A stretch of DNA of 64,000 nt from JBKDZR01 sp047971485 (GTDB lineage Bacteria; Pseudomonadota; Alphaproteobacteria; Rhodobacterales; Rhodobacteraceae), in the NCBI GenBank assembly GCA_047971485.1, contig JBKDZR010000010.1, positions 1-64,000 on the forward strand. Direction: 5' to 3'. Shown piece by piece: positions 52,541 through 61,876 of the stretch (position 1 is its first letter; the number at the start of each line of letters is the position of its first letter). Below the pieces are notes generated by a model. It saw only the letters and a list, made by a program, of their open reading frames with translations, was not told the DNA's origin and ran no database searches. Position numbers and translations under genes: made by a program.

Positions 52541-54168
52541 GCAGCGGATCTGTAATGCGAGATGTCAGGCACGGCGTTCAGCAACATCCGTGTATAGTCG
52601 TCCTGCGGCGCATCGAAAACCTGTCCGACAGGCCCCGCTTCCACCATCACGCCTTTGGACAGCACACCCACATCGTCGCACATTCTCCGGATCACGGCGA
52701 GATCGTGGCTGATGAGAAGATAGGTCAGCCCGAAATCGTCTTGCAACTGTCCCATCAGATCAAGAACCTGCGCCTGAACCGAGACATCCAGGGCCGAGGT
52801 GGGTTCGTCGCACACAATGAAATCGGGCTGGTTCGACAGGGCACGTGCAATGGCGATCCTTTGACGTTGGCCGCCGGAAAATTCGTGCGGGAACTTGCGC
52901 ATGACAGCAGGGTCCAGACGGACCTTGCGCAGCAGATCGGCCACCCGGTCTTCGGTTTCCGACGTGTTTCCCGTCAATCCGGCCGAGCGCATCGGTTCAG
53001 CGATGATGCGCCCCACCCGCCACCTTGGATTGAGGCTGGCAACAGGATCCTGGAAAATCATCTGGGCGCCCGACTTGCCCCTGGTGGCGTGAATGTCGCG
53101 CCCATCCAAGGTAATGCTGCCAGACGTCGGTCTGGTCAGGCCTACCACCATTCGAGCGCAGGTTGATTTCCCTGATCCGCTTTCACCGACCAGTCCAAAG
53201 GTTTGCCCCCGGCGGATAGTGAAGGATATGTCCTGTACTGCCTGGAATCCGGAGGATCCCTTGCCAAGCAAACGAGCCGTCAGTGATCCACCGGAGGTGA
53301 ATGTCTTGCATAGGTCCCGCACCTTGAGAAGGGGGGCTGGGTCGGCGGATTGGAGCCGTGTCCGAGGGGCGTCTGCGATCGACGGGATTGAGGCAATCAG
53401 GCCGGCCGTATAGTTGTCTTGCGGGGTGCGCAGAATCTGCCCGACCGGTCCCTGCTCGACGACCTCGCCCTTGTTCATGACGATCACTCGGCTGGCAATC
53501 TCGGCGACGGCGCCCATGTCGTGGGTAATCATCATGACCGATGCGCCGCGCCGTTCGCAGACGGATTTCAGGACCTTGAGGATCTGCGCCTGAACCGAGA
53601 CATCCAGGGCCGAGGTGGGTTCGTCTGCGATGATCAGATCGGGTTCTGCTGCCAGGGCAAGGGCGATTACGATCCGCTGTCGTTGTCCTCCCGAAAACTG
53701 GTGTGGGTAATAGTTGATACGGGTTTTCGGATCGGGGATGCCCACCTCGTCCAGCAAGGCGATGGACCGGTCATGCGCCTGTCGCGCGGACAGATCGAAG
53801 TGGTGGCGGAGGGTCTCGGTCAGCTGCTCTCCGACGGTGAACAGAGGATTGAGGCTGGTCAGCGGATCTTGAAACACCATGCCGATATCGCGGCCGCGTA
53901 GGGTCATGCGGTCCTGTTCCGGCAGGTTGTCGATGCGACGCCCCTTGAACCAGATTTCGCCAGTGGTGATCTTTCCGGGCTCTGCGATCAACCCGATCAG
54001 GGCCGAGCCGGTTACCGATTTGCCTGCGCCGGATTCCCCGACGACGCCGACGATCTCGCCCCGAGCGATGTCGAAGGAAACGGCGTGCAGGGCGCGGAAG
54101 GTGCCATGGCGTCCTGGAAAGTCGACTGTCAGGTCGCGGACAGAGACAATTTGGGAAGTATCAGTCAT
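52537..54168 (-). CDS. Fused peptide/nickel-type ABC ATPase (DppD-DppF)
   Basis: A 543-residue protein with two complete ABC domains. The first has Walker [12 protein letters not shown] (about 38-48) and signature FSGGQRQR; the second has [11 protein letters not shown] (about 325) and FSGGQRQR again. Such DppD/DppF fusions serve peptide, opine or glutathione importers. It works with the permeases and receptor encoded upstream. Confidence 0.9.
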   Translation of the reverse strand: MTDTSQIVSVRDLTVDFPGRHGTFRALHAVSFDIARGEIVGVVGESGAGKSVTGSALIGLIAEPGKITTGEIWFKGRRIDNLPEQDRMTLRGRDIGMVFQDPLTSLNPLFTVGEQLTETLRHHFDLSARQAHDRSIALLDEVGIPDPKTRINYYPHQFSGGQRQRIVIALALAAEPDLIIADEPTSALDVSVQAQILKVLKSVCERRGASVMMITHDMGAVAEIASRVIVMNKGEVVEQGPVGQILRTPQDNYTAGLIASIPSIADAPRTRLQSADPAPLLKVRDLCKTFTSGGSLTARLLGKGSSGFQAVQDISFTIRRGQTFGLVGESGSGKSTCARMVVGLTRPTSGSITLDGRDIHATRGKSGAQMIFQDPVASLNPRWRVGRIIAEPMRSAGLTGNTSETEDRVADLLRKVRLDPAVMRKFPHEFSGGQRQRIAIARALSNQPDFIVCDEPTSALDVSVQAQVLDLMGQLQDDFGLTYLLISHDLAVIRRMCDDVGVLSKGVMVEAGPVGQVFDAPQDDYTRMLLNAVPDISHYRSAA

Positions 54169-54174
54169 AATCGG

Positions 54175-55101
54175 TCACTTGAGTTTCGGGTTGAGAGCGT
54201 CTCGCAGCCAGTCGCCCAGCAGATTGACCGACAGAGCCAGCATGACCAGGACAAGGGCAGGGAAGAACAGGATCCACCATTCACCAGAGAACAGGTACTG
54301 CTGCCCGATGCGGATCAGTGTTCCGAGCGAAGGCTGGGTGGGTGGTACGCCGACCCCTAGGAATGACAAGGTGGCCTCTTCGATCACGGCGATTGCCAGC
54401 GAGATCGTGGCCAGGACCATGACCGGGCTGACCACATTCGGCAGCACATGCGTGCCAAGGATGCGGAACCGGTTGACCCCCAGAAGCTGCGCGGCCGAAA
54501 TATAATCCTTTCGCCGTTCGATCATGGCGGCACTGCGCGCAGTTCTGGCAAAGGGCGCCCAGTTGGCCAGGCCAAGGCTGACAATCAACACCCATTTTGC
54601 GGCAGTTTCCTGATGCTCAGCAGACAGAAAACCGCTGGTGATCCCGAAGACGAGCAGGGCGATAAGGATTGCTGGAAAGGAGAGCTGAACATCGACGATA
54701 CGCATGATGACGCTGTCGATCGCCCCTCCGAAATACCCAGCGGAAATCCCAAGTGACAGGCCAAGCACCAAGGCAAAAAGGGTCGCCAGGACGGCAACGA
54801 CAAGCGAGGTCCTGCTGCCGTAAAGTACGGTTGACAGGATGTCTCGGCCTTGCGTGTCGGTGCCCAGCAGAAAGGTGTTGCCCAGCATCGATGTCCCCAT
54901 GGGTGGGGTGCGTCCATCCATCAGGTTCACCTGGGCGGGGTCAAACGGATTGGACGGTGCAATCCACGGGGCCAGCACGGCCCCCAGAACAATCATGGCC
55001 ATCACCGCAGCGGCGACAATCGCGACGGGCGATGTCCGGAAGGCGTAGACGAGATCGGACTCCGTCAGGCGACTCGGCGACTGTGTGTCGAAACTCATCA
55101 A
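54175..55101 (-). CDS. dppC: Peptide-type ABC permease, DppC
   Basis: A 308-residue permease with an N-terminal cytoplasmic stretch and about six helices. The coupling loop RRKDYISAAQLLGVNRFRILGTHVLPN is typical of DppC/OppC. It pairs with the DppB-like protein 11 bp upstream. Confidence 0.9.
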   Translation of the reverse strand: MMSFDTQSPSRLTESDLVYAFRTSPVAIVAAAVMAMIVLGAVLAPWIAPSNPFDPAQVNLMDGRTPPMGTSMLGNTFLLGTDTQGRDILSTVLYGSRTSLVVAVLATLFALVLGLSLGISAGYFGGAIDSVIMRIVDVQLSFPAILIALLVFGITSGFLSAEHQETAAKWVLIVSLGLANWAPFARTARSAAMIERRKDYISAAQLLGVNRFRILGTHVLPNVVSPVMVLATISLAIAVIEEATLSFLGVGVPPTQPSLGTLIRIGQQYLFSGEWWILFFPALVLVMLALSVNLLGDWLRDALNPKLK

Positions 55102-55111
55102 AGACCCCTTT

Positions 55112-56086
55112 TCAGCGGCTGGCCCGGACCCGAAGGCGCGGGTCGATCAGGAAATAGAGAATGTCCACGATCAGATTGATGGTCACGAACAACAAGGCGA
55201 TGAAGATCAGGTAGACGGACATCACGGGCACATCGACAACCGCAATCGAGGCAATGAACAGCGATCCGACACCGGGCCACTGGAATACCGTTTCGGTCAC
55301 AACCGAAAAGGCAATGATCGAGCCAAGCATCAGGCCGACCACGGTGATCACCGGGACCAGTGTGTTCTTCAGTGCATGACGATAGTTGATCCGCCGCGAT
55401 GGCAGGCCCCGGGCGCGGGCGAAGCGGATGTATTCCTGGCGAAGCACTTCCATCATCTCGGACCGGATGAGCCGCATGATCAGCGCCGTCTGGAACATTG
55501 CCATGGTAAGGGCTGGCAGGACTAGGGATTTCCACCCCGAGGCTGTCAGCAATCCCGTCGTCCACCATCCAAAATCGACAACCTCACCGCGCCCGAAAGA
55601 CGGAAGCCATGAGAGTTTGACTGAAAATACGTAAATCAGGCCGATCCCGATCAGGAAGGTTGGTAACGAAATCCCGACAAGAGACAGGCCCATGATCGCA
55701 TTGGTGGCCCAGCTTTTCGGTTTGAGCGCGGTCCAGATGCCCAGAATGGCGCCCATGATCATCGCTACAACGGCTGAAATTGCGACAAGTTCAAGCGTCG
55801 CGGGCAGCCGGTTCAGGATCAGTGGCACGACGGGTTGGCGCACGCGATAGGAAATTCCGAAATTGCCCTCCAAAGCACGCTTAGCAAAGTGCAGGAACTG
55901 TACCGGAACAGGATCGTTGAGACCCAGTTCTTCCCGCAGGGCCTCGCGCTCCTCAAGGGTCGTTTCTTGGGACACCAGGTTTTCGACAGGATCGCCTGCG
56001 AACTGAAACATGGCGAAAGAGACGAGCGACACGACCATAATAACGAAGACGGATTGCAGCACTCGTCGGAGGAGAAACATGAGCAT
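55112..56086 (-). CDS. dppB: Peptide-type ABC permease, DppB
   Basis: A 324-residue permease with about six helices, the family N-terminus FLLRRVLQSVFVIMVVSLVSF, and the coupling loop RQEYIRFARARGLPSRRINYRHALKN. It forms the heterodimeric channel with DppC. Confidence 0.9.
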   Translation of the reverse strand: MLMFLLRRVLQSVFVIMVVSLVSFAMFQFAGDPVENLVSQETTLEEREALREELGLNDPVPVQFLHFAKRALEGNFGISYRVRQPVVPLILNRLPATLELVAISAVVAMIMGAILGIWTALKPKSWATNAIMGLSLVGISLPTFLIGIGLIYVFSVKLSWLPSFGRGEVVDFGWWTTGLLTASGWKSLVLPALTMAMFQTALIMRLIRSEMMEVLRQEYIRFARARGLPSRRINYRHALKNTLVPVITVVGLMLGSIIAFSVVTETVFQWPGVGSLFIASIAVVDVPVMSVYLIFIALLFVTINLIVDILYFLIDPRLRVRASR

Positions 56087-56147
56087 GTTGTATCCTGCAT
56101 GTTGACGGTTCAGGGCAGACGCGGATCTGACCTGAACCGGCGGGCGT

Positions 56148-57719
56148 TCATTCGAAAGTTACGGTGTCCATGCGCGGCATGTCCGAGGGGTGGACCTCAA
56201 GGGTGACGTTGTCGCGCATCGCATAGGACAGGATCTGATTGTGCAATGCCAGGATCGGGCGGTCGCTCTGGATAATGTCCCAGGTTTGGGCAATCAGATC
56301 GTCGCGCTTGGATGGGTCCATCTCGACGTTGACCGCTTCGATCAGCGCGTCCAGGTCGGGGTTCACGTATCCCATCAGATTGTAGCTGCCATACGTACCC
56401 GTGCGGGAGTGATAAAGCCCATTGAAGGTGTATGAGGTGTCAAAGGTTGGAACGCCCCAGCCTAGAAGCCAGAAGTCGCTTTCGCCCTTGAACACAGTTT
56501 GGGAGTGTTGCGAGACCGGGCGGGACGCCAGATTCACCTTGATCCCGGCCCGCCCGAGCATGCCGGCCGTCGCCTGCGATATCGCCTCGTCATTCGGATA
56601 CCGATTGTTCGGGGTATCAAGCGTGACCGTGAACCCGTCGGGATATCCGGCTTCGGCCAAAAGTGCCTTTGCTTGCTCGATGTCCGGGGCTGGGTAGGCG
56701 GGCAGATCATCGGTGTAGCCGTGCACAAAAGGCGGTGCGACGACATCGGTAGGAATTGACGCGCCGCGCATGATCATGGTCGTGATCGCGTCGCGGTCAA
56801 CCGCCAGTTCCACGGCCTCGCGGACACGGGCGTCGGCAAAAGGCGACGGTGTTCCCGTTTTGGCATTGTTCAGATCGCCGGCCATCCGGTAGCCGAAGAA
56901 CAGGACACGGTTCTCGGGTCCGGACACGATCTTGACGCCATCGGTCTGCCCAAGGCGTGTGACGTCCTGGCTGGGCACGTCAAGGATCAGGTCGACTTCG
57001 CCCGATAGCAGCGCTGCGGTGCGCGTGGCGGCATCGGAGATGACGAAAAATTCGATCCCGGTTACATCGGGTTTGGTTTCGGCCCAATGCGACTCGAATG
57101 TCGTCATCGTGGATTTCACGCCGGGATCGCGATCTTTCAGGACATATGGCCCGGTGCCATTTTCGTTGCGAACGGCAAAGTTCTCGTCGCCGGATTTGAA
57201 ATCTTGAACCTTGGTCAGATCGTGCGCCTCGGACCAATCCTTGTCCATCATGAAGGTGATGATCAGCTGATTGGGGTAGGTGGGCATTGGTTCGACTGTT
57301 TCGACTTCGACTGTGTAGTTGTCAATCGCGCGTACGTCCGCGACACCCGTGTGATAGCCCTTGGTTGCGGCCGCGTCGCTGCGGGCACGGTTGAGCGAGA
57401 AGACAACATCTTCGGCCGTGAAATCGGCCCCATCGTGGAACGTCACGTTTTCCCGCAGCTTGAAGACCCAGACTTTGGGGTTCGTCTCGGAGCGGTACCA
57501 TTCCGTCGCAAGGCGCGGCACGATTTTCCCCGAGGCATCAGCGTCAACAAGCGTCTCGTAGATGTGAGTCAGGAAGTTTGCGGTGATAGCCTGGCTGGTG
57601 GCGTGCGGGTCCAGGCTCAGTGCGTCGTCAGATCGGGCCCAGCGGATGGTGTTGGCATGCGTGACGCTGCCGAGAAGGATGGTGGAGGCGATCAGGCAGA
57701 CAGTCGGTCGGAAGCGCAT
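56148..57719 (-). CDS. dppA: Peptide-type ABC substrate-binding protein, DppA
   Basis: A 523-residue periplasmic receptor of the SBP_bac_5 family. A signal peptide ends near SVTHA (about 22). Family patterns such as LDPHATSQAITANFLTHIYETL and FHDGADFTAEDVVFSL are clear. It is the first gene of dppA-B-C-DF-cupin-aminotransferase and decides what is imported. A TGTACA-type operator is just ahead of it. A dipeptidase gene lies upstream on the same strand, so a dipeptide or N-acyl/opine-like ligand is plausible. Confidence 0.9.
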   Translation of the reverse strand: MRFRPTVCLIASTILLGSVTHANTIRWARSDDALSLDPHATSQAITANFLTHIYETLVDADASGKIVPRLATEWYRSETNPKVWVFKLRENVTFHDGADFTAEDVVFSLNRARSDAAATKGYHTGVADVRAIDNYTVEVETVEPMPTYPNQLIITFMMDKDWSEAHDLTKVQDFKSGDENFAVRNENGTGPYVLKDRDPGVKSTMTTFESHWAETKPDVTGIEFFVISDAATRTAALLSGEVDLILDVPSQDVTRLGQTDGVKIVSGPENRVLFFGYRMAGDLNNAKTGTPSPFADARVREAVELAVDRDAITTMIMRGASIPTDVVAPPFVHGYTDDLPAYPAPDIEQAKALLAEAGYPDGFTVTLDTPNNRYPNDEAISQATAGMLGRAGIKVNLASRPVSQHSQTVFKGESDFWLLGWGVPTFDTSYTFNGLYHSRTGTYGSYNLMGYVNPDLDALIEAVNVEMDPSKRDDLIAQTWDIIQSDRPILALHNQILSYAMRDNVTLEVHPSDMPRMDTVTFE

Positions 57720-57730
57720 GGAAGCTCCTT

Positions 57731-57750
57731 ATTGTACATTATTGGACTTT
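57731..57750. promoter_or_regulatory. TGTACA-type operator before dppA
   Basis: ATTGTACA-TTAT-TGGACTTT fits an 8-4-8 inverted layout also seen before the dipeptidase and the second dctP gene. The right arm is degenerate. The following stretch to 57906 is A+T-rich and holds no gene. Confidence 0.5.
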
Positions 57751-57906
57751 TTATTGACACTTCCTGTTCGTGCTCGTCGAGTCAATATTTATTGGATATT
57801 TTGCTAAAAGACTCCGCCATTCCGCCAATTTTGATGAAAAATTAGGCAAAAATCAAAATTTTAAGTACACTAAGAGCGACAAAAAGGGCAGGGGTGTACT
57901 GCTGCT

Positions 57907-58923
57907 TCAGCGTGCCCAGATCTGGGAGGCGAGTCGCAGAAAGTTGCCTCCAAGAATTCCGCAGACCTCATCCTCGGACAGGCCTCGGGCCAGCATCTCT
58001 TTGGTTATGGTGTGCAGTTGGTCCGGTTTGACGTAATGTGTCGGCCTTGCCCCGTAGCCCTGCGATGCCGGCCAGTAATGGGACATGCGATCAAACAGCC
58101 CCTCGATATTGGGGCATTGTACATCGAATGCGTAGTCCAGGCCGATTCCGACGTGTTCCGGCCCCACGAGATCGGCCATGTAGACAATGCCGTCCACCAG
58201 CCGCGCTGCGCTGTTGTCGCCGTTCATGAAACGCCCGATCCCAACTACAGCAGCCAGGCCGCCGGTCTCTGCGCAGCCCTGTATCTGATCGTCGGTGATG
58301 TTCCTTTCGTGATCCCATAGCGCCCTTGGATTGGCGTGGGAAAAGATCACAGGCTTCGGCGAATGCTCGATGATGTCCATCGTGCTGCGAAATCCGCAGT
58401 GAGACAGGTCAACGAACATGCCGAGCCGGTTGAGTTCGTCGATCACCTCGCGCCCGAACGGCTGAAGTCCATGGTCATCGTCATGACAGCCACCGGCAGC
58501 CGAGTTGTTGAGGTTGTAGGTCAGCAGCATCTGGCGAACGCCAAGCTTGTGATACACCTCGACCATGCCCGGATCGTCGTTAAGCGTGTTCGCGCCTTCA
58601 AGATCGAAGGTGATCGCCATTTGTCCGGCTGCCTGTGCTTGTTCGATGTCCTTCACCGTTTCGACAAGGCGGTATCGGTCCGGATTTGCGCGGATCCAGT
58701 GCGAAAACCCCGAAATCGTGCGGATCGCGTCCGTCCAGCTCAGGCAGTCGAACCCGGCATTGATGGACAGGTAGTCGAAACCGTTCTTCCGCCAGAGATC
58801 AAGGTTTTCAAGATCGGCCAGCGGGTCCGGCATGAACCCGCCATGGGCGTCCCAGACATATGTCGAACGAATGATGCGTGTTGCGGTTTGATCTAGATCC
58901 TGGGTCATGCGATATGCCTGCAA
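57907..58923 (-). CDS. Membrane dipeptidase family protein (M19)
   Basis: A 338-residue protein of the renal dipeptidase family. Metal-binding segments are DAHGGFM (His27), LEGAN (the bridging Glu), DLSHCG, FSHANPR and GIGLDYAFD. The first motif normally reads His-x-Asp, but here Gly29 replaces the Asp metal ligand, as in divergent family branches, so metal content or substrate may differ. It lies between the second TRAP system and the peptide-type importer and has its own operator-like site. It may hydrolyse imported dipeptides or N-acyl compounds. Confidence 0.82.
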   Translation of the reverse strand: MQAYRMTQDLDQTATRIIRSTYVWDAHGGFMPDPLADLENLDLWRKNGFDYLSINAGFDCLSWTDAIRTISGFSHWIRANPDRYRLVETVKDIEQAQAAGQMAITFDLEGANTLNDDPGMVEVYHKLGVRQMLLTYNLNNSAAGGCHDDDHGLQPFGREVIDELNRLGMFVDLSHCGFRSTMDIIEHSPKPVIFSHANPRALWDHERNITDDQIQGCAETGGLAAVVGIGRFMNGDNSAARLVDGIVYMADLVGPEHVGIGLDYAFDVQCPNIEGLFDRMSHYWPASQGYGARPTHYVKPDQLHTITKEMLARGLSEDEVCGILGGNFLRLASQIWAR

Positions 58924-58930
58924 TTCATGT

Positions 58931-58950
58931 ATTGTTCATTTTTGTACAAT
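58931..58950. promoter_or_regulatory. TGTACA-type operator before the dipeptidase
   Basis: ATTGTTCA-TTTT-TGTACAAT is an 8-4-8 inverted repeat with one mismatched pair, seven bases upstream of the dipeptidase start. It is the best copy of the motif shared with 57731-57750 and 61756-61775. Confidence 0.6.
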
Positions 58951-58954
58951 GTTA

Positions 58955-60232
58955 TTACATCAACCCCAGCCATCTTGGGAGTGCCAGTGACAGGTCGGGC
59001 CAGAGGCTTGTGACCACCAGTACCGGGAGTGCGACAAACGTGATGATGCCCATTGACGCGCGCATCGCCTGTGACACCGGGGCACCGACGACCTTGCTTG
59101 CCATGTAGAGGATCGGTGCGACGGGTGGGCTGTTCGATCCGATGACGACGGAGCAGGCAACGATTGCTGCAAAATGAACGGGATCTATCCCATTGGCCGA
59201 CATCGCCGGCAGGAACAGGGGGGCGATCACGACCGTTACGGACAGATCATCCATCAGCGCGCCGGCGGCGATCAGGATCACGTTGACCAGCAAGAGTGCC
59301 ATCAGCCTGTTGTCGATCAGCGATTGAACGATGTCGGATATGTCTTGGGGAATGCGTTCGGTTGCCAGGACCCGTGAAATCATGAATGAAAAGAGGAGAA
59401 TCATGATGATCGAGCCGGTTGTCTGGGCGGTCAAAACAAGGCTTCTGCTCAGCGACGCGATATTGAGGGATCGGTAGATGAACACCCCGATGAGAAGCGT
59501 TGCCATCGCAGCGACACCTGCGGCTTCTGTTGGTGTGAAGACGCCGCCATAAATGCCACCAAGGATCAAGACGGGCATGAATATTGCCGGCAGCGCTCGC
59601 AAGATTGTCGTGCTGACAGGGGTGGTTGCCGGTGCTTGGGGAGGGATGTCAAGGCGCCGGACCGCGATCGAATTGTAGATGAGCAGACCGATGATCAAAA
59701 GCAGGGCCGGGCCGATGGTGGCGGCGAACAAGGCCGCGACAGACTGCCGTGTCACGACCGCGAACAGAATGAGCGTGATCGACGGGGGAAACAGGATCCC
59801 CAGAAGTGATGACACGCCCAGCAGGGCGGCCGTATAGCCCGGTGCGTAGCCTTGTTCGCGGGCGGGGCCTGCGATCATCGTTCCCATGGCGGCAACGGCG
59901 GCTGTTGCGGTTCCGGCGATGGCACCGAACACGGCCGAAGCCAGTACGATCGTCGCCCCGAGACGTCCGCGGCCGTGTGCCATGCGGGTGGTCAGTTCAA
60001 GCAATCTGGTGGCGAGGCCGCTGGCTTCCATCAGATATCCGGTCAGGATAAAAAGAGGCAGCGCAATCAGGACGATACTGTTCAAAGACCGAAAGCCCTG
60101 AAGCATCAGGATGTCGATATTCGTATCGAAGATCAGCGTCAGCACAGCCAGGACGGCGGCAAAACACCAGGCGATTGGCAGGCCGAGGGCCATCAGTGCG
60201 ACAAGCAGTAGCAAAATCAGCATAACGGTCAT
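58955..60232 (-). CDS. dctM: TRAP transporter large membrane subunit, second system
   Basis: A 425-residue DctM-type protein with about 12 helices. Typical stretches include ASAVFGAIAGTATAAVAAMGTM, LLGILFPPSITLILFAVVT and NSPPVAPILYM. The frame is open upstream, but the ATG at 60232 overlaps the dctQ stop by four bases. It is only distantly like the first TRAP system of this window. Confidence 0.9.
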   Translation of the reverse strand: MTVMLILLLLVALMALGLPIAWCFAAVLAVLTLIFDTNIDILMLQGFRSLNSIVLIALPLFILTGYLMEASGLATRLLELTTRMAHGRGRLGATIVLASAVFGAIAGTATAAVAAMGTMIAGPAREQGYAPGYTAALLGVSSLLGILFPPSITLILFAVVTRQSVAALFAATIGPALLLIIGLLIYNSIAVRRLDIPPQAPATTPVSTTILRALPAIFMPVLILGGIYGGVFTPTEAAGVAAMATLLIGVFIYRSLNIASLSRSLVLTAQTTGSIIMILLFSFMISRVLATERIPQDISDIVQSLIDNRLMALLLVNVILIAAGALMDDLSVTVVIAPLFLPAMSANGIDPVHFAAIVACSVVIGSNSPPVAPILYMASKVVGAPVSQAMRASMGIITFVALPVLVVTSLWPDLSLALPRWLGLM

Positions 60233-60723
60233 TTTCTGGCCTCCCCACCTCGGGTCAGACCCCGATGCAGGTCTTTCAGGGCGACGATTACGCTGCCAAT
60301 GGAGCAGACCATGATCGAAGACTGGGGCAGCCATAGCGGCAGGCCGAGGCTGGGGGTTACCTGGGGGCGCACAAGTCCCCAAGTCAGCATCCGATAGGAC
60401 CACCAGCAGAAGAACAGGGATACAATCAGCATCACGCCCGCAATCAGGATGGCGCGAAATCGGCCTGCCTCGGTTGGCCCGAACAGATTGATCCTCAGGT
60501 GCTCGCCCCGCATCGAGGCGAGAAGTGATCCCGACATGTAAAGCTGGACCGCACAGATAAGGACGACCTCGCTGGCTCCGGCTGCAGAGCGGTCCAGCAG
60601 ATACCGCGCTATGACCAGATACAGGGTCAACCCCAGCAGACCGACAAGGTTCAGAAGCGAGAAGGCGATGATTGCCTTCTCAATCATGTGGGTACATTTG
60701 TGCAGCGCAGTCAGGATGCCCAT
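60229..60723 (-). CDS. dctQ: TRAP transporter small membrane subunit, second system
   Basis: A 164-residue DctQ-type protein with four membrane helices and ASEVVLICAVQLYMSGSLLASMRGEHLRINLF, the conserved central segment. Its start overlaps the dctP stop by one base. Order is dctP-dctQ-dctM. Confidence 0.88.
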   Translation of the reverse strand: MGILTALHKCTHMIEKAIIAFSLLNLVGLLGLTLYLVIARYLLDRSAAGASEVVLICAVQLYMSGSLLASMRGEHLRINLFGPTEAGRFRAILIAGVMLIVSLFFCWWSYRMLTWGLVRPQVTPSLGLPLWLPQSSIMVCSIGSVIVALKDLHRGLTRGGEARK

Positions 60724-61730
60724 CAGAATAGGCTGGCATTGGCGCGGATGGTATCCATGATCTCTTTGCCGAGCTTGTCTTCCATCACCGGCCAGACCTT
60801 CTCGCGAACGACCTTGGCGAATTCGGCGATCGTTTCGTCGGGAAGTTCAATGTATTGTATCCCGGCTTTCCGGGCGAGGTCGACATAGAATTGGTCCAGC
60901 GCTTGCGCCTGTCCGAACCCGTCCGCCATGATCTGCTGAGATGCAGTTTCGACAACGGCTTGCTGTTCGGGTGTGAGGTCTTCCCAGGCCGACAGGTTGA
61001 TTGCGATCACGCCGGTGTTGAATTGTTGCCGCAGTCGGTTGTAGTAATCGAGAGTGTCGCGAAAATATTCGTAATCCCAGTATATTACATTGGCGCCGTC
61101 GCCATCTACCACACCTGTTTGGATTGATGTGAAGACCTCGGACCAATCGATGGTCGCGGTCTGATAGCCAAGCGCCTCGATCGTTTCAGCCATGGGTGTG
61201 ACGGGGGGAACGCGGATCTTCAGGCTGGCCGCTTCGTCAATTGAACTGGCATATCTGCCTTTGGTTGCTACCCCGTTGAAGCCTTCGGGCCATGCACCGA
61301 AGAACTTGAGTCCGAGATCGGCGTAGATGCCATCGAGCACGCCGTTCATCCAGCCTCCGGTGCCATAAGCGGCCAGGGCGTCATCCCAGTCAGAGAACAT
61401 GTAGGGTGTATAGATCGCCGCGATGCGTTCGTCGTAGGACGTCATCGGCCAGTTGATCATCAGATTGACTTCGTTGGCCATGAAAAGGTCGAAGACTTCC
61501 TGCTGGCCGCCAAGTTCGTTCTGGTAGAAGACGTCGACCCTGACGGTGCCGTTGGTGCCCGTTTCGATCAGTTCGGCCCAGCGGTCCAGGGCATCCCCGA
61601 TTGCCGAGCCCCTTGTGCCGGAATCTGTCGCCATCTTGAGTGTGATGTCTTGGGCGATCGCACTGCCTGTGGCCAAAGCTGCACAGACGGCTGCCACGAT
61701 AATTTTTGATAACTTTTTTTGTTTTGACAT
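60723..61730 (-). CDS. dctP: TRAP transporter solute receptor, second system
   Basis: A 335-residue periplasmic receptor with a signal peptide ending near SAIAQ (about 26). The DctP fold is seen in DALDRWAELIETGTNGTVRVDVFYQNELGG and LKIRVPPVTPMAETIEALGYQT. The two prolines after the Arg of RVPP differ from the first system. A TGTACA-type site lies upstream and a TetR gene follows in the same direction, so regulation by that TetR is likely. Confidence 0.9.
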   Translation of the reverse strand: MSKQKKLSKIIVAAVCAALATGSAIAQDITLKMATDSGTRGSAIGDALDRWAELIETGTNGTVRVDVFYQNELGGQQEVFDLFMANEVNLMINWPMTSYDERIAAIYTPYMFSDWDDALAAYGTGGWMNGVLDGIYADLGLKFFGAWPEGFNGVATKGRYASSIDEAASLKIRVPPVTPMAETIEALGYQTATIDWSEVFTSIQTGVVDGDGANVIYWDYEYFRDTLDYYNRLRQQFNTGVIAINLSAWEDLTPEQQAVVETASQQIMADGFGQAQALDQFYVDLARKAGIQYIELPDETIAEFAKVVREKVWPVMEDKLGKEIMDTIRANASLF

Positions 61731-61755
61731 AAGAATCTCCTCTGCTGCATTCTAT

Positions 61756-61775
61756 TAAGTACAAAACTGTACAAT
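61756..61775. promoter_or_regulatory. TGTACA-type operator before dctP
   Basis: TAAGTACA-AAAC-TGTACAAT keeps the 8-4-8 layout and has the same right arm as the dipeptidase site. It is 26 bp upstream of the dctP start. Confidence 0.5.
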
Positions 61776-61876
61776 ATGACAAGATCAGAGTAGGCTTGTT
61801 CCGCAGGCAGCAGTAAAAAATGCCAAGAAAAGCGGCACTCATCGCATGCCGCTTCCATGTCTCGGGGGTGTAGGGG

